Assembly (NCBI RefSeq): GCF_017115045.1
Contig: NZ_JABXKK010000032.1
Location: 62,001-126,000, forward strand
Direction of reading: 5' to 3'
DNA length: 64,000 nt
From: Nostoc sp. NMS8
GTDB lineage: Bacteria > Cyanobacteriota > Cyanobacteriia > Cyanobacteriales > Nostocaceae
The translations under genes and the position numbers were made by a program. Positions 18,116-25,959 of this stretch are shown one piece after another. The notes beneath the pieces are model-generated. The model saw only the letters and a list, made by a program, of their open reading frames with translations. It was not told the origin of the DNA and did not search any database. How positions within the stretch are numbered: position 1 is the stretch's first letter; every line of letters starts with the position of its first letter.

Positions 18116-19390
18116 ATGAAACTAAATTCATTAACTCATCGCAATGGAAAAAATGTAGGCGACAGATGGATTTACACAACCCAGACGCAGAAGGTAATTC
18201 CCAATCCCAAATCTAAGTTGTGCTGGAAGCGCACCAAAGATGCAGCCCAAAATCCAAAATTGCATCAGTTGGGTTGTGCAGTTGTTACCAAAAGCTGTTT
18301 AGCCGCAGTCTTTATCGGTTTAGGCGGAACAAGTGCTTCTGCTCAAATCACAATTCAAAGCACTGGCACATTATCAGGCACTATCCAACTTCCCAGCATT
18401 AATCCCAACTTTAATGGTAGCACTACTCGTGTTGATACAGACAACACGGGGACTTACTCCCGGAACTTAGGTACTAATAATAATCCTAATTACGTTCCTG
18501 TATACAAGTCAGACTATGTGAAGGTACAAACACGCTCTGATGGTAGTCTGCATTATTTTGTTGACTTTAAAGGCATTCCGATTGTCTCCTTTAATGGCGT
18601 TCTGACTTCGCCGATTCTCTCTGGCGGTGAGTTGACACCTTATAAATATCAGGGAAGATTGGCAGGAACCACATTTCAAGGAGTAGTTCAGGATGAGTTT
18701 AATCTCACAAAAGCCTTATACACTGGTATTGTCACCGATCCCAGCACTGGAAACCAGTATCAGGGCACTTTTGAAGTGAGTGGATATGGAGTCCGATATA
18801 GCGATCGCAACGGTGGGGCAACTCCTACAGTTTTTGATTTCAAGTCAGATATCCCAGGTTCGCCAAAGGTGACATCTTTGGAAATGACTAACTCACCCCT
18901 GGCCAGAATACAAATCAAAGTACCTGCAACTGCAACTCTCATAACTCCCTCACCAGTAACTAACGGTGGCAGCACACCTACCACCCCGCCGATAACTAGC
19001 GGTGTCAGCACACCTACCACCCCGCCGATAACTAGTGGTGTCAGCATACCCATTTCCCCATTAGTAATCGAGAGTAGCACACAGACTTCTACACCTGTAG
19101 TTAGTGATGGTAGTGGTAGCACACCGACTTCTGCACCTGTAGTTAGTGATGGTAGTGCGATCGCCACCTCGACACCTGCAACCTACACATCTGAGACTAA
19201 TTCTCCATCGCTCTCTACTACACCTAATATGGAATTGAGTAACGGTAATTCCTTAGAAGTCAATCAAGTAGTTGTCAACCCTGCAACCCTTGCTCAAGCG
19301 GCTTGTTCACAAGATTCTGCCAAGAGTTGTGCAATATCCACTTCACCTAAACAAGCGATCGGCCCTCGCAGTCGAGTGCTACTGCGTTAG
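18116..19390 (+). CDS. Secreted protein with Ser/Thr/Pro-rich repeat tail, function unknown
   Basis: A 424-residue protein that I do not recognise. AGGAG upstream supports the start at 18116. A basic N-terminal extension of about 55 residues precedes a hydrophobic segment ending SASAQ (about 58-76), which looks like a signal peptide with an unusually long n-region. The central part (about 77-275) is rich in beta-type sequence (YVKVQTRSDGSLHYFVDFKG). The tail is Ser/Thr/Pro-rich, with a tandem 12-residue unit STPTTPPITSGV encoded by 36-bp repeats from 18970, followed by TPVVSDGS-like units. An extracellular or cell-surface location is inferred. Confidence 0.65.
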   Translation: MKLNSLTHRNGKNVGDRWIYTTQTQKVIPNPKSKLCWKRTKDAAQNPKLHQLGCAVVTKSCLAAVFIGLGGTSASAQITIQSTGTLSGTIQLPSINPNFNGSTTRVDTDNTGTYSRNLGTNNNPNYVPVYKSDYVKVQTRSDGSLHYFVDFKGIPIVSFNGVLTSPILSGGELTPYKYQGRLAGTTFQGVVQDEFNLTKALYTGIVTDPSTGNQYQGTFEVSGYGVRYSDRNGGATPTVFDFKSDIPGSPKVTSLEMTNSPLARIQIKVPATATLITPSPVTNGGSTPTTPPITSGVSTPTTPPITSGVSIPISPLVIESSTQTSTPVVSDGSGSTPTSAPVVSDGSAIATSTPATYTSETNSPSLSTTPNMELSNGNSLEVNQVVVNPATLAQAACSQDSAKSCAISTSPKQAIGPRSRVLLR

Positions 19391-19393
19391 TTA

Positions 19394-19578
19394 GGGACTT
19401 TCAAATAAAAAAATCCAACTACTTCTTATAGGGTGGGCGTCTCGCCCGCCCTTAGAGTACTCCATATAAAAAAATGCCCAATTGTCATTGCGAGTGAACC
19501 GAAGTAATCGCAATGACTGGGATTGCTTCGCTTCGCTCGCAATGACGTGTTTTGGATCATTTATTTCTTGGAAGTCTC
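19394..19578. mobile_element. MITE-like element, TIR type GGGACTTCCAA, carrying a nested foldback
   Basis: The left end GGGACTTTCAAATAAAAAAA and the right end TTTATTTCTTGGAAGTCTC are imperfect inverted copies, with TTA on both sides. The right end is identical over 23 bases to that of the element at 55521-55642. Inside lies a second foldback, GTCATTGCGAG (19484-19494) with CTCGCAATGAC (19536-19546), and a GGGCG-rich hairpin at about 19431-19453. No transposase is encoded. Confidence 0.7.
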
Positions 19579-19962
19579 TTAAGCAAAAGCTGACTTGACC
19601 AAGGAGCAGGGGAGAAAGATTCTAGAATTCCTCTGCCATCTGGGTTTCAGAGCCAATAAATTTATTTATGGGGTTCTCGCCCCAGCTAAGAGCTTCCTGC
19701 CCCCTTTCCTCTTCGTTTTTCTGGCTATACTAGGGCTTAAGCTGATTGATAAATTTCGTCCCCCACCATGAAACATACAAAAAACTCGCAGTTTTGGATA
19801 TATATTCAGTGTACATTTACTTTTAGTTGACACAAAAATCATGTTTGATGTTAGAGGAAATTAATTTTTTTCGTGTCTATAAAAACTCGATCAATTACTA
19901 AACTTAACACTAACACTACAAAGCGAATATACATTAATTAAACATCTTCCGAGTAAGCACCT
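19579..19962. other. Intergenic region before the DUF1361 gene
   Basis: 384 bases with no supported gene. The left half has G-rich STRR-like debris (CAAGGAGCAGGGGAGAAAG) and a GGGGTTCTCGCCCC hairpin. The right half is A+T-rich and probably holds the promoter of the next gene. Confidence 0.4.
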
Positions 19963-20628
19963 ATGAAAGAAGAATTGATAGCCAAAGTTGTACATGTCTT
20001 GCGAATTAATATGAGTTGGATGACTTGGAATTTGTTTCTGGCTTTTATACCTTTGGCTTTAAGTGTGTGGCTATTTCGCATGAGGCGCGGTGGTACTTGG
20101 CTGTGGTGGCTAGGATTCTTAGTTTTCTATGCTTTCTTACCAAATGCACCATATTTGTTGACTGATGTAATTCACTTGATAGATGATATCCGCACGATTC
20201 AATCGGTGTGGATAATTACTTTGGTACTTATTCCTGTGTACTTGCTAGTGATTTTAGGTGGATTTGAAGCTTATGTAATATCGTTAATTAATTGGGGCCA
20301 CTACTTACATCGCATCGGTAAAAGTCAATGGATTTGGCGCGTTGAGTTGATTACCCATTTTCTCTGTGCTATTGGCGTCTATTGGGGAAGATTTCTGCGT
20401 TTCAACAGTTGGGATTTTATTACTCAACCCGATGCTGTAATTACCAAAGGTGTTGAGGAAATTCTCGGTAAACAGCCATTGGTGATTATTGCTATCAGTT
20501 TTGTGATCCTTATTGGACTGTACTGGATTATGAAACGAGTCACTTTGGGTTTTATCAGGCAACCAAAAGATGCATATCCTCTCAATACACAATCAGCCGA
20601 TACTAACACCGCAATGCTGGATGAGTAA
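19963..20628 (+). CDS. DUF1361 integral membrane protein
   Basis: A 221-residue membrane protein of the DUF1361 family. Five to six hydrophobic helices are visible (about 17-35, 43-60, 77-100, 121-140 and 168-190). The family-typical FYAFLPNAPYLLTDVIHL is at about 56-73, and YWGRFLRFNSWD at about 139-150. No reaction is established for the family. It stands alone between an intergenic repeat region and a convergent PEP-synthase-like gene. Confidence 0.85.
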   Translation: MKEELIAKVVHVLRINMSWMTWNLFLAFIPLALSVWLFRMRRGGTWLWWLGFLVFYAFLPNAPYLLTDVIHLIDDIRTIQSVWIITLVLIPVYLLVILGGFEAYVISLINWGHYLHRIGKSQWIWRVELITHFLCAIGVYWGRFLRFNSWDFITQPDAVITKGVEEILGKQPLVIIAISFVILIGLYWIMKRVTLGFIRQPKDAYPLNTQSADTNTAMLDE

Positions 20629-20697
20629 AGGTTTTTCGTAAGAATTCAGAATTCAGGATTCAGAATAAATAATAATTGCAACAAATCATTGAGTAAA

Positions 20698-20720
20698 GAT
20701 GCGATTCATCGCGTCTCTAC
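20698..20720. repeat. Dispersed palindrome, third copy
   Basis: GATGCGATTCATCGCGTCTC, then TAC. It belongs to the same family as 7853-7879 and 14447-14470. STRR-like debris (AATTCAG and ATCTAAA units) flanks it at 20642-20670 and 20818-20841. Confidence 0.6.
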
Positions 20721-20854
20721 AAATGGTCTATGTGTCGCATTCTTTTTTCAAATCGGTATTAGAATCAAAGACATTTTAAAATTTTATATAACTCTGCTAA
20801 TTTTAGATTTTCCTTCAATCTAAAATCTAAAATCCAAAATTGAATCACTCTTAA

Positions 20855-23203
20855 CTAATGCAGTTTTCGTCGTGCTGCTGCTAAAATTAGGCGTTGTTCG
20901 GCACGAGCGATCGCCTGATATGTTCGCTCAACTGCTTCCGGTTCCACAGAAATGGAAGTAATGCCCCATTCCACTAGTTTGTCGATAATTTCTGGATAGA
21001 GGGCTGGTGCTTGACCGCAGATTGAACAAGGTATACCAGCACTTTCAGCCATTTTGATTAGTTGTGCGATCGCCTTCATCACAGCCGGATGGCGTTCATT
21101 AAATACTTTTGCTAGCTGTCCTTGCTCTCGATCTACTCCTAGCAATAATTGGGTCAGGTCATTTGTACCAATAGAAATTCCGGCAACACCTGCTTCAACA
21201 TATTCTGGCAATAAAAACAGTACGCTTGGCACTTCTGCCATCATCCAGAGTTGAAACTGCGCCACCTCAGTTAAAAAAGCTTGTTCAACTTTGCGACGGC
21301 AAAAAATAAATTCTTCCACAGTCCGCACAAAGGGCAAAAGTAGGTTGACATTGCTGTAGCCAGCTTGCTGTACACTCGCCAAAGCTTTCAGTTCAAGCTC
21401 AAATACTGCGGGATTTTGTAAATAGCTAAAGGTGCCGCGTTCACCTAGCATTGACTGGGGCGAAGATTCTAAACTATCACTCAATGATGGTAAATCTTGC
21501 GATCGCCAATCTAAAGAACGATAAAGAACTGGTCTTGGCGCAAAAGCATGGGCAAACTGCATAATCTGGTCTGACCATAGCTCTAACAATTCTGCCTGAC
21601 GCCCGCTTAAAATCCAACTATTAGGATGTTGCCCAGACAATATATTTAATACCATCAATTCTGAGCGCAACAGTCCCACCCCATCCACAGGCAAGCTTTG
21701 CACTTGTTCGATTAAAGTGGATTGACTCAAGTTAACCAGCAGTTGGGTAGCAATCATAGGTAGATGAGACGTAACAGCAGGATGAAGCGCTTTCGGGCTG
21801 GGGTGACGGGAGGAAAGAAGATTTTCTTCTCTTCCTTTGTCCATCTCCTCCTTTAAGTCTCCTTTGATGCGATAAACTTCTCCTCTGTCGCCATCAAGCA
21901 ACAGTCGTTCACCAGTTTGAATTAAAGTTGTGGCAGATGTGGCGTTTACTACGGCGGCGATACCTAATTCTCTAGCCAGAATTGCCGCGTGGCTGGTTAA
22001 TCCCCCTTGTTCTGTGATAATACCAGCAACTTGTTGCAGTAATGGCAACCAATCAGGTGTAACTGTTGGTACTACTAAAATCACTCCCTTGGGTAGTTGT
22101 TCGGGTTTCTGTTGGGGACTAATAATTACCAGCGCTGTGGCTACAATACGTCCCCCTGCTGCCCCTAGTCCCCGAATGAAGTGTAAGTGGGGAATTACAG
22201 ATTGGGAAGGACTAACTTGTGTGATGTAAAGCTTGCTATATGTAGGTTGTTGAGCAAGAGTCCATTTAATGGTGAAGGTTTTACCTAGTTCACTCACCAG
22301 CTGAATTCCCAGAGCAATTATTTGTTGTAAGTATTCTTCTTGTAAAGCGTACTGTTTTTGCTGGGCTTCTTGAAGTAAATAGGTCGTCAGACAAGTGTGA
22401 TTTGTTGTTAGCATTGAATTCGCCACGGGTTGCGAAAAAGCTCCAGGCGCGGCATCATCAACACCATAAGCCAGCATTTTATTGCCCAGTTGTTGCTCAA
22501 GCACAACCCTAGTTTCCGGTTGAATGTAGTAAACATCTGGCTGTACATCGCCAAGAGCGATCGCAATTCCTAATCCCCAAGTAGCTTCAATTTCCCACCC
22601 AGAGGGGTCGGCTGTGAGCAAGCCACTGGCGATCGCATTTTCAACAGGTTGCACCAAAACTGCAAGATTAACTTGTTGCAGATTAATTCCTGAGTGCTGC
22701 CAATATAAAAGACTCCGGGCCCGAAATATCTGGCTCCAAGTACGCTTTAAAGCTAAAGCGATCGCTTCTGGTTCGCACTGGCAAAACACCGACTCCAGCA
22801 AACCAGATATATCCTTCATCCCTGGGGTAGCAGTTGATACTGCCAAAGTCGGACGAAGAATCAAACAGCCAGTTTGCCATTCTCTAGCTGCTTGGAGAAT
22901 TGTGCTTACCCATTGCTGTGGCACAGTCGCAGTCAAAATTTCTTGGCGCAAGCGACTAGCCACCTGCTGAAGTTGACGCCAATTATTAACATCCAGGTGT
23001 AACGAAGAATGGGGTAAGTCAGCCACTAATGACTCTGAGCTATTGAGATTTTCGAGAAATTGCCGTAAAGTTTCTGCCGAAACAACAAAACCAGGCACCA
23101 CCGGATAGCCACGCTGGATAATTTTGCTCAAGTAAAACGCTTTATCACCTACTTTGGAGCGGTCTTGTAGTTTAATTTGGTCTAGCCAGTAGAGTTTATC
23201 CAC
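20855..23203 (-). CDS. Phosphoenolpyruvate synthase-like protein
   Basis: A 782-residue protein with the three-domain plan of PEP synthase/PPDK enzymes: an N-terminal ATP-grasp-like domain (about 1-340), the swivelling phosphohistidine domain with GGLTSHAAILAREL (His405), and a C-terminal PEP/pyruvate TIM barrel with GVGLLRSE (about 508-515), GISIGTNDLTQLLLG (about 675-689) and the catalytic-type Cys in CSICGQAP (Cys729). PEP synthase makes PEP from pyruvate and ATP. The ATP-grasp domain is divergent, and a charged linker (about 448-482) is inserted before the barrel, so the exact activity is uncertain. The start is GTG at 23203. Confidence 0.82.
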   Translation of the reverse strand: MDKLYWLDQIKLQDRSKVGDKAFYLSKIIQRGYPVVPGFVVSAETLRQFLENLNSSESLVADLPHSSLHLDVNNWRQLQQVASRLRQEILTATVPQQWVSTILQAAREWQTGCLILRPTLAVSTATPGMKDISGLLESVFCQCEPEAIALALKRTWSQIFRARSLLYWQHSGINLQQVNLAVLVQPVENAIASGLLTADPSGWEIEATWGLGIAIALGDVQPDVYYIQPETRVVLEQQLGNKMLAYGVDDAAPGAFSQPVANSMLTTNHTCLTTYLLQEAQQKQYALQEEYLQQIIALGIQLVSELGKTFTIKWTLAQQPTYSKLYITQVSPSQSVIPHLHFIRGLGAAGGRIVATALVIISPQQKPEQLPKGVILVVPTVTPDWLPLLQQVAGIITEQGGLTSHAAILARELGIAAVVNATSATTLIQTGERLLLDGDRGEVYRIKGDLKEEMDKGREENLLSSRHPSPKALHPAVTSHLPMIATQLLVNLSQSTLIEQVQSLPVDGVGLLRSELMVLNILSGQHPNSWILSGRQAELLELWSDQIMQFAHAFAPRPVLYRSLDWRSQDLPSLSDSLESSPQSMLGERGTFSYLQNPAVFELELKALASVQQAGYSNVNLLLPFVRTVEEFIFCRRKVEQAFLTEVAQFQLWMMAEVPSVLFLLPEYVEAGVAGISIGTNDLTQLLLGVDREQGQLAKVFNERHPAVMKAIAQLIKMAESAGIPCSICGQAPALYPEIIDKLVEWGITSISVEPEAVERTYQAIARAEQRLILAAARRKLH

Positions 23204-23682
23204 TCAATTTGTTAGTTGTCAATTGTCTATTTATAGCCACAGCCATTTCTTCCTGGTATGTTATCAGCCGTTAATCCACTAACTCTTGAATCAGTGCTGA
23301 GTGCTGTACGGTTTCATATTTAATTATTGAGTGTATGAGTTAAATCTAGCAATTTAAGGTGGTATTTTATAGTTTAGTTATTTTAAATAACCAAAAAACT
23401 ATTTAATAAACTTAAAACTCGTGTAGTTTGCTCAGATTATGATATTAATGATAATTTGGCAATGCAAACCTCCATTGATTGAATAAAACAATACGTTATT
23501 AGGAAATAATTCTAATAATGTTAAGATGTTAGTTCACAGTTTAAAAAGTATTCCTGAATTGATAGAATCCAAATAAGTTGGCTCAAACTCCATTAAAAAA
23601 AGATTAGAGTCTTTTGTACTCTTTGTATAAAAGGATTACCATTTAACCTAGTATATAAGATTATCTATATCAAACTTAAGCA
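23204..23682. other. Intergenic region between divergent genes
   Basis: 479 A+T-rich bases between the PEP-synthase-like gene and the MgtC-like gene. It contains one AGTGCTGAGTGCTG repeat fragment near 23294 and no supported gene. It probably contains both promoters. Confidence 0.45.
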
Positions 23683-24141
23683 TTGCCAAATACTTACTAC
23701 CTTGCAACTAATGATTGGCTGAATATCAGCTTCCGGCTATGCCTTGCATTGCTTATTGGAGCAATGATCGGCCTAGAACGCCAAATTAGGCGCAAACCAG
23801 CCGGTTTAAGAACTCATATACTGGTGAGTTTAGGTTCAGCCATGTTTACCTTGATAATCATGCAAACAGGAGGATTGCAAGGTAGTCCTGATGCACTTAG
23901 CCGCGTCATTCAGGGGATTGCAGCTGGTGTAGGATTTCTCGGAGCGGGAGAAATTGTCCGCCAATCATCCCAAGAATCACAGCAACTTGAAATTCACGGA
24001 CTCACCTCAGCAGCAGCTATTTGGGTTTCATCTGCATTGGGAATTGCTGCCGGCTGTGGTTTATGGCAGTTAGGATTGATTGGCGCTCTCTTGACTTTTT
24101 TGGTTCTCAACGTTTTTAAAAGGTTAGAAAAACACCATTAG
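23683..24141 (+). CDS. MgtC/SapB family membrane protein
   Basis: A 152-residue protein of the MgtC/SapB family. Residues 18-45 (LCLALLIGAMIGLERQIRRK, then PAGLRTH) carry the family signature, with the conserved Glu-Arg after the first helix and Gly-Leu-Arg-Thr before the second. About four hydrophobic helices are present. It lacks the extended cytoplasmic C-terminal domain of Salmonella MgtC and so belongs to the short type. The start is TTG at 23683; no upstream ATG fits. The biochemical role of short members is not settled. Confidence 0.85.
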   Translation: MPNTYYLATNDWLNISFRLCLALLIGAMIGLERQIRRKPAGLRTHILVSLGSAMFTLIIMQTGGLQGSPDALSRVIQGIAAGVGFLGAGEIVRQSSQESQQLEIHGLTSAAAIWVSSALGIAAGCGLWQLGLIGALLTFLVLNVFKRLEKHH

Positions 24142-24150
24142 ATAGACCTC

Positions 24151-24170
24151 TTGCAAAAATAGTTTTGCAA
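24151..24170. repeat. Hairpin TTGCAAAA-ATAG-TTTTGCAA
   Basis: A perfect 8-bp stem with a 4-base loop, ten bases after the MgtC-family stop. It lies at the left of a stretch ending CTTGTGCAACAAGTCC (about 24226-24241), which resembles the inverse of its own left flank GACCTCTTGCAAAA. It may be a degraded small element. No T-tract follows, so it is a poor terminator. Confidence 0.4.
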
Positions 24171-24378
24171 AAGGATGAGGAAGGGAAAAGGGAAAGGGTT
24201 TTTTGAGCTGCTTTCCCCTTTCCCCACTTGTGCAACAAGTCCATTGAAGAATAATGCAGAATTTAGAATTCAGGCGCTCTCTACGAGACGCTGTGCTATC
24301 AGCTTTTTAGGTCAGAATATTCAACTGAATTCTGACTCATGAATTCTGTTTCGATAACAAAGATTGCAGCAAGCCAAT

Positions 24379-25494
24379 TTATGCCCGTGAAAACTTTTTA
24401 CGTAGCTGTCCAATGGGAAGTTCTATAAACTGGTAAATCAGATATGCTAGTCCAAAAGAAATTAATAGAGCAATTACTGACTGCATAACTTTATTCAATT
24501 GGGGTAAATGCTTCCAAACAAAGAAAATAACAGTGTAATGAACAAGGTACAAAGAATAAGATAATGCACCAAGAAAACGCATCCACTTTAAATTTAGGAA
24601 TGCGAATAATCCCCAATTGGGAAAACGAATAGCGGTAATAAAGACTGGATATAAGGCAATTCCCTGTATAGTATAACGAAAGGCTCCTCGAAACTCAGGT
24701 GAGCGAGAGAGGCATGACAAAAGAATCAAGACTATTCCTGCGGGCAGAAAGAAATACCTCCAGAGTTTATTAGAGTAATCTTGTGTATCTAGGGCAGGAT
24801 TACCACTGACTGCCAATGCACAACCAAAGAGAATACTATCTACCCTAGTGTCTGTTGAACAAAAAACATGTAGCTCAGGTACTTTAAAACCAAAAACTAG
24901 AACACATCGCCAAAGCAAGACTGCTAAACACAATCCCCAAAAGATTAGCATTTGTCTGCGTGGAGTCACACGCAGTTTACGTAGAGCTACATAAAACAGT
25001 GGAAAAAGTAAATAGAAATGCTCTTCGACTGCGAGAGACCAATATACCCAACTCCCAGCAGCCATTCCACCACCAAAAAAAATTCCATAGTAGTTGGTAT
25101 AGTGGAGAAACTGAGCTAAGAAGGCGGGTAGGAGTATTTCTCCCGGAAGTAATTTTAAGATAGTTAAGCCAGCTCCTAACCCCAAGACTAGATAAAAGGA
25201 GGGCCAAATACGCAGGATTCGTCTTAGATAGAAGAGCTTAAAATCAATAGTCTCATAGCGATCGTATTCTTGCCTGAGAAGAGTAGTAATTAAGTAACCA
25301 CTAAGGAAGAAAAATACTGTTACGCCGAAATTTCCCGGAAAAGCGTTCGCAATTTGTGTATGAGATAAAAAAACAATTATGAAAGCAATAATTCTCATAC
25401 CATCGAGGGATGGTATGTACATCTTTGAGTGTGAATTAACACCGGAGGAAGGCTCTGGATCACTTCCCAGCGAAGATATTAAGGATTTTTCCAC
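24379..25494 (-). CDS. Acyltransferase family 3 (OafA/YrhL-like) membrane protein
   Basis: A 371-residue integral membrane acyltransferase of the AT3 family, which transfers acyl (often acetyl) groups to sugars of surface polysaccharides. IPSLDGMRIIAFIIVFLSH (about 28-46) starts the first helix and carries the family His. FFFLSGYLITTLL and the FYLRRILRIWP arginine motif follow, then about eight more helices. The GTG start at 25494 is supported by AAGGAG nine bases upstream; M26 is a weaker alternative. The acceptor is unknown, and no polysaccharide gene is adjacent. Confidence 0.87.
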   Translation of the reverse strand: MEKSLISSLGSDPEPSSGVNSHSKMYIPSLDGMRIIAFIIVFLSHTQIANAFPGNFGVTVFFFLSGYLITTLLRQEYDRYETIDFKLFYLRRILRIWPSFYLVLGLGAGLTILKLLPGEILLPAFLAQFLHYTNYYGIFFGGGMAAGSWVYWSLAVEEHFYLLFPLFYVALRKLRVTPRRQMLIFWGLCLAVLLWRCVLVFGFKVPELHVFCSTDTRVDSILFGCALAVSGNPALDTQDYSNKLWRYFFLPAGIVLILLSCLSRSPEFRGAFRYTIQGIALYPVFITAIRFPNWGLFAFLNLKWMRFLGALSYSLYLVHYTVIFFVWKHLPQLNKVMQSVIALLISFGLAYLIYQFIELPIGQLRKKFSRA

Positions 25495-25591
25495 AAATCT
25501 TTACTCCTTACTATAGATTAAAATTTCTGGCCAGTCTTTCGCTCAAAGACAAGCTACATACAGGTTTTAAATCGCAATTATTATAATCTCG

Positions 25592-25669
25592 CATTATTTG
25601 TCCTGACTTCACAAAAAGAGTTTGAGAAGACTTCAAGTCTTGGCAATCAAAATAACCCAAATAAGTGGT
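25592..25669 (-). pseudogene. Duplicated, decayed recF 3' end
   Basis: About 26 codons on the minus strand translate as TTYLGYFDCQDLKSSQTLFV and onward to KSGQIM. They align without gaps to the last residues of RecF (TTHLGSFDSQWLKSSQILFV). The similarity continues beyond the recF stop: about 105 bases at 25566-25672 match 25936-26042. The copy lies 370 bases downstream of the intact gene. Confidence 0.8.
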
Positions 25670-25734
25670 TACGTGGCTTCTCTACGAGACGCTGCACGTA
25701 GCTTGCTTCGCCTTAAAAGGCTATGGTGTACACA

Positions 25735-25886
25735 TATAGTGGTTCCCACTCAAATGCGGTACAAAATTATATCGCAAGGTGTAGGGGCAATTCATGTAGA
25801 CGCATTCGCGGAGCGTCTCGTAGAGAAGCGGCTTCCCGCAGGCTATTACCCCTACGGGTTACCTCACGTGAATGAGAACCGCTATA
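25735..25886. mobile_element. MITE-like element, TIR type TATAGYGGTTCYCA, with an inner repeat insertion
   Basis: The left end TATAGTGGTTCCCACTCAA and the right end TGAATGAGAACCGCTATA are imperfect inverted copies bounded by TA. The inner arm GTGTAGGGGCAATTCATG is separated from its partner TTACCCCTAC by a GAGCGTCTCGTAGAGAAGCG-type dispersed repeat, so one repeat has entered another. An apparent plus-strand frame across this region is only repeat sequence. Confidence 0.7.
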
Positions 25887-25959
25887 AGATGCAGAGTTTC
25901 TGCCAGTTTCTTCAATGCAAGTATTTTGAAATAGATTTTAAATTAAAATTATGATAATT

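Noticed and set aside
24142..24249. MITE with GACCTCTTGCAAAA ends
   Set aside because: The two ends match only partly and no target duplication is visible; only the internal hairpin is reported.
25622..25954. Plus-strand open frame of 110 codons
   Set aside because: It covers the antisense of the recF remnant and a MITE-like element with nested repeats; nothing supports coding.
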